Below are positions 1-8,526 of a stretch of 33,055 nucleotides of DNA, piece after piece; the stretch's first letter is position 1, and every line of letters begins with the position of its first letter. The DNA comes from Phycisphaerales bacterium (GTDB lineage Bacteria > Planctomycetota > Phycisphaerae > Phycisphaerales > UBA1924). The notes beneath the pieces are model-generated. The model did no database searches and was not told the origin of the DNA. It worked only from the letters and a program-made list of their open reading frames with translations. Location: contig JAPKGU010000022.1 of the NCBI GenBank assembly GCA_026647565.1, forward strand, positions 1 through 33,055, in the 5' to 3' direction. The position numbers were made by a program, and so were the translations under genes.

Positions 1-135
1 GATGAAGGGGGCGTCATCCCAGACAATACCTTGAATTTCGTTGAGTAAGCTATCCAGTTGAGCTGGATCGTTGGTCAGGGCGGCTTCGGAAATCAACTCA
101 TCTACGGCAGGATTGGCGTAAGAGGTGCCGGGCTG
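1..135 (-). pseudogene. C-terminal fragment of a family 5 peptide-binding ABC transporter protein, fused in frame to lpd
   Basis: Reading the minus strand, the frame of the lpd gene stays open to the window edge, but from about position 135 down it no longer resembles a dehydrogenase. The residues SYANPAVDELI, then TNDPAQLDSLLNEIQ and IVWDDAPFI match the C-terminal pattern of SBP_bac_5 oligopeptide/nickel-binding proteins (NPxVDxLIxEA...DPxxRxxLYxEIQxIVxEDAPxI). Base composition also drops to roughly 50% GC and codons such as TTA, TTG and GAT appear. I infer two unrelated sequences joined here, most likely an assembly or amplification chimera at a contig end. A real recombination is possible. 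The exact junction could lie anywhere between about 118 and 140. Confidence 0.7.
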
Positions 136-1113
136 GTAGTCGGTCTTGATGTGGTCCTTGAAGGTTTCGAGGCCGAGGGAGGCGTCGAAGAGGCCGTCGT
201 AGCGGCCCTTGACGCCGATGGCGAGGAGGACCTTGTCGGCCTCGATGACTTCCTTCTTGGATTCGTCGGGCTTGCCGTTGACGAAGGGGGCGATGGTGAC
301 CTTCACGCCGTCGCCCGTCTTCTCGACGGCGGTGGTGACGAAGGAGGTCTTGAGGGTGAAGCCCTTCTTGGCGTAGAGCTGGCCCATCTTCTTCGAGACT
401 TCCTCGTCCTCAACTGGGAGGATGCGGTCCATCATCTCGACGATGGTGACCTGCGTGCCGAAGGAGTGGTAGAAGTAGCCGAACTCCATGCCGATCGCGC
501 CGGCGCCGACGATGACGAGGCGGCGGGGCTTCTCCTTATTGAACATCGCTTCGCGGGCGCCCCAGATCTTGTCGTTATCAAACTTTGCAAATGGCAGGTC
601 GCGGGCGACGGAGCCGGTGGCGATCATCACGTTGGTGGCGGTGATGGTCTCGCGGGGCTTGGCGGCGGGGGTGGCGGGGGAGTCGGTGCGCTCTTCCTGG
701 ACCTGGCAGTCGTAGATCTCGACCTTGCAGGGGCTGGAGGCGCCCTTGAAGGCCTGCGTCACCTTGGCGTGGGCGACGTAGTGGTCGATCTTGTTCTTCT
801 TCATCAGGAACTCGACGCCCTTGTTGAGTTTGTTGGCGACGTCGCGCGAGCGGGTGATGACCTTGGACCAGTCGAACTCGACCTTGCCGGGGAGTTTGAG
901 GGCCCAGAAGTCGCCGTGGGCGAGCTTTTCCATGAGCTCGGCGTTGGAGAGGAGGGCCTTGGAGGGGATGCAGCCCCAGTTGAGGCAGACGCCGCCGAGC
1001 TTGGCGCGGTCGACGATGGCGACTTTCATGCCGAGTTGTGCGGCGCGGATGGCGCCGACGTAGCCGCCGGGGCCGCCACCGATGACGATGAGGTCGTAGT
1101 GCTTGGCTGACAT
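136..1113 (-). CDS. lpdA: Dihydrolipoamide dehydrogenase (E3), 3' part missing
   Basis: FAD-dependent disulfide oxidoreductase that reoxidises the lipoyl group of 2-oxo-acid dehydrogenase complexes or glycine cleavage with NAD+. The start is ATG at 1113 with an AAAGG stretch 9 nt upstream. Residues 8-20 carry the FAD Rossmann motif IVIGGGPGGYVG. The redox-active pair is C43/C48 in GGVCLNWGCIPSK. A second nucleotide-binding motif (IVGAGAIGMEFG) follows in the NAD domain, then VEMMDRILPVEDEEV. About 326 residues remain of the usual 460-480. The sequence ends just before the part that would carry the second FAD-binding motif (GDV) and the interface domain with the catalytic His-Glu pair. The truncation coincides with a change to foreign-looking sequence, so the original gene was probably complete. 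Confidence 0.9.
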
Positions 1114-1571
1114 GGAATGAGGCCTTTCTTCGAGCGAGCGGCCCGATTCGCCGCGAGGGTGAAGGGGTCGCCTGAGGACTTCGATGCCGCCCCGGACGAC
1201 ACGTCAAAGGGGGCGGGGTGGGATTGGGGGGAAGAGTATAGGAATGGGCCTCCCGGACCCCGAACCGGCGGGTGGGGTATGCGAGTTGGGAGCGGTCGGA
1301 GACGGCGGACGACGCGTTATGGGGCAGGGGGTTGGGGAATGGAGGTCGGAGGGGGGGTCGGGGGCAGAATCGTGGTCGTTTGCGATCCGATAGGTCTTGT
1401 GCAACGCGTGGGATTCGGGAAGATGGGGAACCAGCCCTAGCCCCCAGCCGAATCGGACAACGTCCGCAAGAATCGGCGGCGAAGGGCGTTGGTGTCGAGT
1501 CGTGGGATCGCGCTCTGCCGGTTGGTGGAGAACGCGGAGTAGAGCTTGTCGAGTCATTGAGGAGGCCGGAC
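1114..1571. other. Intergenic region between divergent lpd and the metalloprotease gene
   Basis: This 458-bp gap separates two divergently transcribed genes and must hold both promoters. It is very GC-rich with G-runs on the plus strand. I saw no convincing -35/-10 pair, terminator, RNA gene or repeat. Reading frames that cross it have the composition of antisense or random GC-rich frames. The only clear signal is the GGAGG ribosome binding site at 1561-1565 that belongs to the next gene. Confidence 0.5.
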
Positions 1572-3494
1572 ATGGCGATGGGACGAGTTGGCGCGGCGGT
1601 GGTGTTGGCGGCTTTGGCCGGGGCGTCGGCCTCGGCGCAGGTGGGGGTGGACGCGTCGGGCCTTCCGCTGAACTGGCGGGCGCAGCAGCCCCGTCTGTTC
1701 GTGCCGCTGCCTCCGGAGGTGAGCACGCTGTACGCCACGGGCGAGCAGGTGGTGCTGGACAGCAACTACGAGGTGTGGCGTCCGATGTGCTTCAACCAGG
1801 CGCCGATGACGATGGCGGAGCTGACGGCCTCTCGTGCGTCGCACGAGGCGGAGTTTGCGCCGGGTCAGCCGATCACGGTGGTGGACTCTCCGCGGACGGG
1901 GCGGATGTCGAACGTGAACATCGTGTTCAACCTGGGCGCGAGCGTTCCGGCGGCGGCGGTGACATCGTTCACGCGGGCGGAGACGTATCTCGAGTCGCAG
2001 TTCGGCGATCCGATCACGGTGACGGTGAACGTGTCGTTTGCGAACCTGGGTTCGGGCATCATCGGGGCGACCAGCTCGGCGACGATCGCGAACCGCGCGT
2101 ACTCGACGGTGCGTGCGGGGCTGATCGCGGGGAAGGACTCGAACGACACGATCCAGGACTTTCTGCCGGCGGGGACGACGATCCCGGTGCGGTATGTCGG
2201 CACGAGCGCGACGGTGACGGCGGAGAACCTGCTCGAGGTGAATCGCGCGAACTACAAGGCGACGATCGGCACCTCGTCGGGCAACGACGGCTCGATGCAG
2301 TACAACTCGTCGTTCAACTTTGACTACGACCCGAGCAACGGGATCACGGGGAGTCAGACGTCGCTCACGGACGTGATCATTCACGAGGTGGGCCACGCGC
2401 TGGGCTTCGTTTCGAGCGCGGACAACCAGGGCGGCGGCGTGATGCACATGCTCGACGTCATCCGCTTCCAGAACACCGACGGCACGGGCGACTACAACCC
2501 GGACACCACGGCGGAGTTCTCGACGACGCCGCGGACGGTGGACTACAACACGCCCAACGACGACGCGATCTCCGACATCATCTCGGGCGAGTGGCGCATG
2601 TCCGACGGCACGCCGTATCAGGCGTCGCACTTCCGCGAGCAGTCCGCCAACATCGGCATCATGGACCCGGCGTTTGCGGGCGGGCAGACCTTCTATCCGA
2701 ACTACTTCAAGACCTCCGACACCAGCGTGTTCGACGCGATCGGCTGGGACTATCCGCCGGGCGGGGGCGGCGGCGGCTGCACCGAGATCACGATCACCGA
2801 TCACCCGGACAGCGAGACGGTGTGCGCGGGCGAGACGGTCTCCTTCTCCGTGGCGGTGACGGGCACGAACCCGACGTACCAGTGGCGGAAGAACTTCGTG
2901 ACGATCGCCGGGGCGACGAGCAGCACGCTGACGCTGAACAACGTGACGTCGGCGGACAACGGCTCGTACCTGTGCGTGGTGACGGGCGAGTGCTCGACGG
3001 CGCAGCTGTCGACCGCCGCGACGCTGACGGTCAATGCCGCGACGACGATCTCCGACCAGCCGGATTCGCAGACGGTCGACGAGGGCGACCCCGTGACGTT
3101 CAGCGTGACGGCCTCGGGCACGGGCATCGGGTACCAGTGGAAGAAGGACACGGTGAACATCTCGGGCGCGACCTCCTCCTCGTACAACATCGCCTCGACG
3201 GTCGCGGGCGACGCCGGTTCGTACACCTGCGAGGTGACGGGGGCGTGCGGCGCGGTGACGTCCAGCGCTGCGGTGCTGACGGTGAACACGATCGGCGATC
3301 CCTGCCCCGGTGACTACAACGGGGACACGGACTCGGACGTGCTGGACTTCCTCGACTTCTTCGACGACTTCGGCAACTGCGAGAACCAGCCCGGCCCGTG
3401 CGGCGTGTACGACGCCGACTTCAACGGCGACACGTCGGTGGACGTGCTGGACTTCCTCGACTTCTTCGACGCGTTCGGCACCGGCTGCGGCTGA
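1572..3494 (+). CDS. Secreted zinc metalloprotease with two Ig-like domains and a dockerin-like tail
   Basis: 640 aa. The ATG at 1572 follows GGAGG at 1561-1565 by 6 nt and begins a Sec signal peptide (AAVVLAALAGASASAQ); longer in-frame starts lack one. Residues 271-279 are HEVGHALGF, the zinc site of metzincin-like proteases, and a later IGIMDP stretch fits a Met-turn. Two Ig-like domains follow (about 402-482 and 483-567), with YQW and SYLC/SYTC core motifs. The tail (about 573-640) holds two dockerin-like repeats starting DYNGD and DFNGD, each with DVLDFLDFFD and an FG turn, and ends GTGCG. The probable role is extracellular protein degradation, with the tail used for attachment or sorting as in the GC-type dockerin tails of Phycisphaerae. 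The substrate is unknown. It is the first of three tandem dockerin-tailed genes. Confidence 0.85.
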   Translation: MAMGRVGAAVVLAALAGASASAQVGVDASGLPLNWRAQQPRLFVPLPPEVSTLYATGEQVVLDSNYEVWRPMCFNQAPMTMAELTASRASHEAEFAPGQPITVVDSPRTGRMSNVNIVFNLGASVPAAAVTSFTRAETYLESQFGDPITVTVNVSFANLGSGIIGATSSATIANRAYSTVRAGLIAGKDSNDTIQDFLPAGTTIPVRYVGTSATVTAENLLEVNRANYKATIGTSSGNDGSMQYNSSFNFDYDPSNGITGSQTSLTDVIIHEVGHALGFVSSADNQGGGVMHMLDVIRFQNTDGTGDYNPDTTAEFSTTPRTVDYNTPNDDAISDIISGEWRMSDGTPYQASHFREQSANIGIMDPAFAGGQTFYPNYFKTSDTSVFDAIGWDYPPGGGGGGCTEITITDHPDSETVCAGETVSFSVAVTGTNPTYQWRKNFVTIAGATSSTLTLNNVTSADNGSYLCVVTGECSTAQLSTAATLTVNAATTISDQPDSQTVDEGDPVTFSVTASGTGIGYQWKKDTVNISGATSSSYNIASTVAGDAGSYTCEVTGACGAVTSSAAVLTVNTIGDPCPGDYNGDTDSDVLDFLDFFDDFGNCENQPGPCGVYDADFNGDTSVDVLDFLDFFDAFGTGCG

Positions 3495-3519
3495 TCCGAC
3501 GGATGATGCCTGACACCGA

Positions 3520-3549
3520 ACACCCCCGGGCCTGACGGCTCGGGGGTGT
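3520..3549 (+). terminator. Hairpin terminator after the metalloprotease gene
   Basis: The arms at 3520-3532 and 3537-3549 (ACACCCCCGGGCC and GGCTCGGGGGTGT) pair over 13 positions with one G-U pair around a TGAC loop. The hairpin begins 25 nt after the stop codon. Only a weak T-rich stretch (CTTC) follows, so termination may be imperfect or Rho-assisted. Confidence 0.65.
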
Positions 3550-3641
3550 CTTCAGAGGGGTCGCCGGCGGGGCGTCCCGGAGGTCAAAGCACGGGCGCTG
3601 CGGAAGGCGCATGGCCCGGCCAGCGGGTGGAACCGAGACAC

Positions 3642-5333
3642 ATGAGCAGCACGTCCCTTCGCGCCGGCGCGGCGCTTTCGATCGTTCTGGTGGCCGGGAG
3701 CGTTCACGCCCAGCAGGCCCCCGGGGCCGAGACGGGCGCTTCGCCCCGTCGTCCGACGTATCCGGAGGGCGTGGCGGTGCCGCGCTCGATGACGGCGGAG
3801 GAGCGGGCGTGGGTGGCGGCGCATCCGATCACGGCGCCGAGCGGGCGTGCGGTCTCGGTGCCGGTGGGTCCGGTGCACTGCGTGGCCGAGTACGAGCCGA
3901 TGAGCGCGATCATTTTCGCGTGGGAGGGCGACTCGTCGCAGCAGGCGATCCAGAAGGCGATGATCGAGCAGATCACGACCGTGGGCAACGCGGACGCGTG
4001 GATCTCGGTCGACACCACGACGGAGCAGTCGAGCGTTCAATCGATCTTCGCGTCGTCGAGCGCGAACACGGCGCGCATCAAGTACGTGGTGCGGACGACG
4101 GACTCGATCTGGATCCGCGACTACGGCCCGCGCTACATCTACGAGGGCGACGTGCGGGCGATCGTCGATCACACGTACAACCGTCCGCGTCCCAACGACA
4201 ACGCGTTCAACGCGTTCTACGGCGGGACGACGCGGCGTCAGAAGGTGTACGGGCTGCCGCTCGTTCACGGGGGGGGGAACTATCACCTCGACGCCAACGA
4301 CAACGGGCACGCGACGCGCCTGATCAACAACGAGAATCCGTCGCTCAGCGAGGCGCAGATCAAGCAGCACTGGCAGACCTACCAGAACCTCGACACCACG
4401 CTCTACACGCCGTTCCCGACCGCCGTTGATTCGACGCAGCACATCGACATGTGGATGCAGATCATCGCGGACGACAAGATCATCATCAGCGACTGGCCCG
4501 CGCAGCCGGGGACCACGCAGGACGTGATCTGCGACAATGCCGCGGCGGCGTTCGCCTCTGCCGGATGGACCGTCTATCGCACGCCGGCGCGCACGGTGAG
4601 CGGGACGCACTACACCTACACGAACGTCGTGATGTGCAACGATCTGGTGCTGGTGCCGACGTACACGAACTCGACGATCAGCGGCGCCGGGTACAACGCG
4701 CAGGCGCTGAACACCTATGGCGCGGCGCTGCCGGGCAAGACGATCGTGGGCGTCAACTGCCAGGGGATCGTCTCGCTGGCGGGCGTGATGCACTGCATCG
4801 TGATGCACATCCCTGCGCACAGGGGCGGCACCAGCCCCACGGTGTACGTCCAGCACCCGCACGGGGGCGAGGCGTTTGCGCAGGGCCAGACGGTCTCGAT
4901 CGACTGGATCGCCGACGATGACGTGCTGCCGACGCAGGCGACGATCTCGCTCTCGATCGACGGGGGCGTGACCTTCCCGACGACGATTGTCTCGAACACC
5001 ATCCACGACGGGCAGCACAACTGGGTCACGCCCGCCGTCGACACGGATGAGGCGGTGCTCAAGGTGGTTGTGCGCGACGGGCCGGGCAACACCGGCGAGT
5101 TCGTCACGGCGCCCTTCACCATCGGCAACCCGCCGGTCTGCATCGCGGACTACAACGGCAGCGGCGACGAGGGTGACGTGCTCGACTTCCTCGATTTCAT
5201 GGACGACTTCGGCACGTGCGAGAACCTTGCGGCGCCGTGCGGGAGCAACGGGAACCCGGACATCAACGGCGACACGTCGATCGATGTGCTGGACTTCCTG
5301 GAGTTCATCGACGCGTTCGGCACGGGGTGCTGA
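3642..5333 (+). CDS. Secreted agmatine/peptidyl-arginine deiminase family protein with dockerin-like tail
   Basis: 563 aa. The ATG at 3642 begins a Sec signal peptide (AALSIVLVAGSVHAQ); the ribosome binding site is weak. Residues 80-393 match the PAD_porph/agmatine deiminase fold: CVAEYEPMSAIIFAW, WIRDYGP (157-163, substrate-binding Asp160), VHGGGN (208-213), QHIDMW (His267, Asp269) and MHCIVMH with the expected nucleophile Cys385. The family hydrolyses guanidino groups, releasing ammonia and citrulline-type products. Cytoplasmic agmatine deiminases lack an export signal; this form resembles the exported Porphyromonas-type branch. A beta-sandwich region (about 400-500) and two dockerin-like repeats follow, ending FGTGC. 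Whether it acts on agmatine, free arginine or protein-bound arginine cannot be read from the sequence. Second of the three dockerin-tailed genes. Confidence 0.8.
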   Translation: MSSTSLRAGAALSIVLVAGSVHAQQAPGAETGASPRRPTYPEGVAVPRSMTAEERAWVAAHPITAPSGRAVSVPVGPVHCVAEYEPMSAIIFAWEGDSSQQAIQKAMIEQITTVGNADAWISVDTTTEQSSVQSIFASSSANTARIKYVVRTTDSIWIRDYGPRYIYEGDVRAIVDHTYNRPRPNDNAFNAFYGGTTRRQKVYGLPLVHGGGNYHLDANDNGHATRLINNENPSLSEAQIKQHWQTYQNLDTTLYTPFPTAVDSTQHIDMWMQIIADDKIIISDWPAQPGTTQDVICDNAAAAFASAGWTVYRTPARTVSGTHYTYTNVVMCNDLVLVPTYTNSTISGAGYNAQALNTYGAALPGKTIVGVNCQGIVSLAGVMHCIVMHIPAHRGGTSPTVYVQHPHGGEAFAQGQTVSIDWIADDDVLPTQATISLSIDGGVTFPTTIVSNTIHDGQHNWVTPAVDTDEAVLKVVVRDGPGNTGEFVTAPFTIGNPPVCIADYNGSGDEGDVLDFLDFMDDFGTCENLAAPCGSNGNPDINGDTSIDVLDFLEFIDAFGTGC

Positions 5334-5444
5334 GCGAGTGCGCGGGGGAGCACGCCGGCAGCGGCGGAGATCGGGTTTCAGGGCGTTCTCGGTTTCGGAA
5401 TGCAACGGGTCGGCGGAGCGCGGAGTGCGCTGGAGGTCTTGCAC

Positions 5445-7289
5445 GTGAAGAAGAACAGCATGCGGTTGGGCGTCGCGTCGGTTCGTGGGGCTCTGCTGGG
5501 CGCGGGATTCGCCCTCTCGCTTGCGGCCTTGTCGGGCTGCTCGGGGACGAGCGAGCGTGTTTCCTCTTCCGGTGCGGCACCGGCAGCCGCGGGGCCGGAG
5601 GGCTTCGTGTGGAACGCGAACGAGAACCGGCCGCCGCTTCCTCCGATCGATCTGTCGGCGCCCGGCGCGGTCGCGCAGACGCTGGGCGAGGCGACGATCA
5701 TCGACACGCGCACGTTTCCCGTTCAGATCCAGGAGATCCGGAGCGACCGGACCGGCATGCGGATGAAGCACAATCTCCCGCCGCACGAGCGCGGGAAGAA
5801 GCCTGTGGTTCCGGGCCTGGCCGAGGCGCTCGAGGGCCAGGTGTTGAACGACACGTCGCGCGTGGTTCCGGACGTGCAGTTCCCGGGCATGGGGCAGACG
5901 CCGTGGACGCCACCGGACGTCACGCTGGCGGCGGGCCCGAACCACATCGTGTCGACGGTCAACATGGCGGTGGCGTTCCACGACAAGCAGGGGAACCTGC
6001 AGTTCCAGGCCAACCTCGACTCGACCGGTTCGCCGGGGTTCTTCGAGACGGTCGGTGCGTCGACGTTCACCTTTGATCCGAAGTGCTTCTACGACCACAT
6101 CGCCCAGCGGTTTGTCATCGTCGCGCTCGAGGTCTACGGGACCACGCAGTCATTCATCGACATCGCGGTCTCGGACGACAGCGATCCGCACGGCGTGTGG
6201 TACAAGTACCGCACCAACTCCGTCATCGGCAGCACCGGCGGCCAGACCTACTGGGTCGACTACCCCGGCTTCGGCTATGACGCCAATGCCTACTACGTCA
6301 CGGGCAATCTCTTCGGTCTCAGCGCCAGCGGCTGGGGCGGCGTGCTCTTCCGGATCTATCCCAAGGCGCCGCTGCTGACCGGTTCTCCGGTGACGTTCTC
6401 TGACCTTCGCGACACGGGCGCGGGCTCGGTCCAGGTCGCGCAGTGCGTCGGGAGCAACATCGCGCCGTTCTTCGTCTCCGACGAGAACAACTCGCAGATG
6501 CGCGTGCAGGCGATCCGCAACCCCCTGACCGCCCCGTCTCTGCAGACCGCGCTGGTCAACGTGCCGGCATTTTCCTACCCGTCGGGCGATGCGCCGAATC
6601 CGGGCGGCAACGCGGACGTTCTCGACGGGCGCATCATGAACGCCCACTGGCGTGACGGACGCCTCTACTTCGGGCACGGCGTCTTCTCGTCCGGGAAGGC
6701 GGTCGCACGCTGGTACCAGGTCAACACCAACAACTGGCCCACCTCCGGATCGCCGACGCTCGGGCAGTCGGGCACGCTGAATCTCGGCGGCAGCATGGCG
6801 TCCTTCTTCCCCGCGATCGGCGCCAACCGGCACGGCGACGTGGGGATGGTCGTTGCCGCGTGCAACGCCACGACGATGCCGTCGGTCTATGTTGCGGGGC
6901 GGCGCGCCTCGGATCCGGTGGGGACGATGGGGGCTGCGTCGCTCGTGGCAACCGGTCCGAACGGTGCGAACGGGCGCTGGGGCGACTATTTCGACATCAC
7001 GACTGATCCGAACGACGACGCGACGTTCTGGTACATCGGCCAGGTGCAGAACGCGGCGGGCTGGCAGAGCGTGATCGGTTCGTTCGTGGTGACGTGTGCC
7101 GCGAACGTCAACGGAGATCTCACGCTCGACGTGCTGGACTTCCTGGACTTCATGGACGCGTTCGGCACGTGCACGAACCAGCCGGCGCCGTGCGGGAGCG
7201 GCGGCGTGAGCGGCGACTTCAACGGCGACACGTTGGTGGATGTGCTGGACTTCCTGGACTTTATCGACGCGTTCGGCACGGGGTGCTGA
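5445..7289 (+). CDS. Exported lipoprotein of unknown function with dockerin-like tail
   Basis: 614 aa. I place the start at GTG 5445 because GGAGG (5432-5436) lies 8 nt upstream; ATG 5460 is the alternative. The signal peptide ends in a lipobox, LAALSGC, with lipidated Cys32. The central 450 residues were not recognised. They contain recurring blocks such as PPDVTLAAGPNHIV, AQRFVIVALE and GRWGDYFDITTDPNDD...FWYIG, which look like the blades of a beta-propeller. The C-terminus has two dockerin-like repeats (NVNGD and DFNGD starts, DVLDFLDF cores) and ends FGTGC. A lipobox and a dockerin tail in one protein is odd, since both are normally localisation signals. It is the last of the three dockerin-tailed genes; with no promoter seen in the 111-bp gap before it, it may share a transcript with the deiminase gene. 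Confidence 0.75.
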   Translation: MKKNSMRLGVASVRGALLGAGFALSLAALSGCSGTSERVSSSGAAPAAAGPEGFVWNANENRPPLPPIDLSAPGAVAQTLGEATIIDTRTFPVQIQEIRSDRTGMRMKHNLPPHERGKKPVVPGLAEALEGQVLNDTSRVVPDVQFPGMGQTPWTPPDVTLAAGPNHIVSTVNMAVAFHDKQGNLQFQANLDSTGSPGFFETVGASTFTFDPKCFYDHIAQRFVIVALEVYGTTQSFIDIAVSDDSDPHGVWYKYRTNSVIGSTGGQTYWVDYPGFGYDANAYYVTGNLFGLSASGWGGVLFRIYPKAPLLTGSPVTFSDLRDTGAGSVQVAQCVGSNIAPFFVSDENNSQMRVQAIRNPLTAPSLQTALVNVPAFSYPSGDAPNPGGNADVLDGRIMNAHWRDGRLYFGHGVFSSGKAVARWYQVNTNNWPTSGSPTLGQSGTLNLGGSMASFFPAIGANRHGDVGMVVAACNATTMPSVYVAGRRASDPVGTMGAASLVATGPNGANGRWGDYFDITTDPNDDATFWYIGQVQNAAGWQSVIGSFVVTCAANVNGDLTLDVLDFLDFMDAFGTCTNQPAPCGSGGVSGDFNGDTLVDVLDFLDFIDAFGTGC

Positions 7290-7448
7290 GGGTCGAGCGC
7301 GAAGCACTCACTGAGTCCGCAGCGGTCGCGTCGCGACGGGGAGGGAGTGCGCCCTGTTCTGTGACATTTCCTCAGCCATTGTGCGTGGTGGGGCCGTCCA
7401 TCTCCCGTTGCTTTCTGTCTCCGGCGTGCGTGCGGGTGCCGCGGACCC

Positions 7449-8465
7449 TCACATCACCAGCTCGAACCCTTTCAGCGCCTCGTTCATCTCGTGAAGGTCT
7501 TTCTGGGAGAGGGTGATCTCGCCGCCCTTGGCGTTCTCGGCGATCTGGGCCTGGGTGCGTGCGCCGACGAGTGCGTGGGTGATGCCGGGCTGGGCGATGG
7601 TCCATGCGATGACGAGCTGGCCGAGCGTGCAGGAGTGGCGTGCCGCGATGGGCTGGAAGCGGGCGAGGAGGGCCTGGATGCGGGTGCGGTTCTCGACGGT
7701 GAAGCGTTTGTGCGTTCGGCGCAGATCGCCCTCGGCGTAGACGCGATCGGGGGTTGCGGCCCCGGTGAGGAGGCCGAGCACCAGGGGCGAGTAGGCGAGG
7801 ATCGCGGCGTTGTTCTTCGAACACCATTGGGCTTGTGATTGGGGCGCCTGCTCGGCGTCGAGCTTGCGATCGAGCATCGAGTACTTCTCCTGATCGGAGT
7901 CGAGCGGGCCGACGCTCCGGTAGCGCTGCATCTGGGCGACGCTGGCGTTGCAGACGCCGATGGCGCGGATCTTTCCCTGCTCCTTCAGGCGCATGAGCGC
8001 GCCCATGGTCTCTTCGATGGGCGTGACGCCCTCCTGCCAGTGTGTCTGGTAGAGGTCGATGCGATCGGTCTGGAGGCGGGCGAGGGAGTCTTCGACCTCG
8101 CGCCGGATGGATTCGGGGTGGTTGTAGATGTAGACCTCGACGTGGCCGTGCTCGCTGGGGCCGGAGGCGGTGGAGCGCATCTTGAGCTCGCCGGCGCGGG
8201 TGTTGCAGACCATGCCGCACTTGGTGGCGATGATCGCCTTGTCGCGTCGGTCCTTGAGGGCCTTGCCGACGAGGAGCTCGGAGTGGCCGAAGCCGTAGAT
8301 GGGGGCGGTGTCGAAGAGGTTGATGCCGCGGTCGAGTGCGGCGTGGATGGCGCGGATGGCGTCGTCCTCGTCGCTTCCTCCCCACATCCAGCCGCCGATG
8401 GCCCAGGTGCCCATGGCGATGACGGAGGCCTGGATGCCGGAGGATCCGAGTGGGCGCGTGCGCAT
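7449..8465 (-). CDS. Aldo/keto reductase
   Basis: 338 aa, typical length for the aldo/keto reductase superfamily: NAD(P)H-dependent TIM-barrel enzymes that reduce aldehydes and ketones. The catalytic tetrad is visible: Asp52 and Tyr57 in FDTAPIYGFGHSE, Lys82 in IATKCG, and the His of DLYQTHW. The C-terminal cofactor-binding region reads ALVGARTQAQIAENA. The start ATG at 8465 has no Shine-Dalgarno sequence but a TATAGT box 5 nt upstream, suggesting a leaderless message. It is divergent from the gene at 8527. The physiological substrate is not predictable. Confidence 0.9.
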   Translation of the reverse strand: MRTRPLGSSGIQASVIAMGTWAIGGWMWGGSDEDDAIRAIHAALDRGINLFDTAPIYGFGHSELLVGKALKDRRDKAIIATKCGMVCNTRAGELKMRSTASGPSEHGHVEVYIYNHPESIRREVEDSLARLQTDRIDLYQTHWQEGVTPIEETMGALMRLKEQGKIRAIGVCNASVAQMQRYRSVGPLDSDQEKYSMLDRKLDAEQAPQSQAQWCSKNNAAILAYSPLVLGLLTGAATPDRVYAEGDLRRTHKRFTVENRTRIQALLARFQPIAARHSCTLGQLVIAWTIAQPGITHALVGARTQAQIAENAKGGEITLSQKDLHEMNEALKGFELVM

Positions 8466-8470
8466 GGGTT

Positions 8471-8476
8471 ACTATA
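8471..8476 (-). promoter_or_regulatory. -10 box for a leaderless aldo/keto reductase mRNA
   Basis: TATAGT on the minus strand, 5 nt before the ATG at 8465, so transcription would begin at or next to the start codon. No clear -35 element is seen. Confidence 0.55.
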
Positions 8477-8526
8477 AACCGCGGGGTGGAATGCCGCGGC
8501 GTGTCCGGCGCCGTGGAGGGGGCCGG

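Noticed and set aside
3552-6098. 848-codon minus-strand open frame
   Set aside because: Antisense shadow of the dockerin-tailed genes, with Arg/Val/His-rich low-complexity translation.
3310-7286. Recurring DNA words such as GACGTGCTGGACTTCCT in three places, resembling spaced repeats
   Set aside because: They encode the dockerin-like repeats; position and spacing follow the protein domains, so this is not a CRISPR array.
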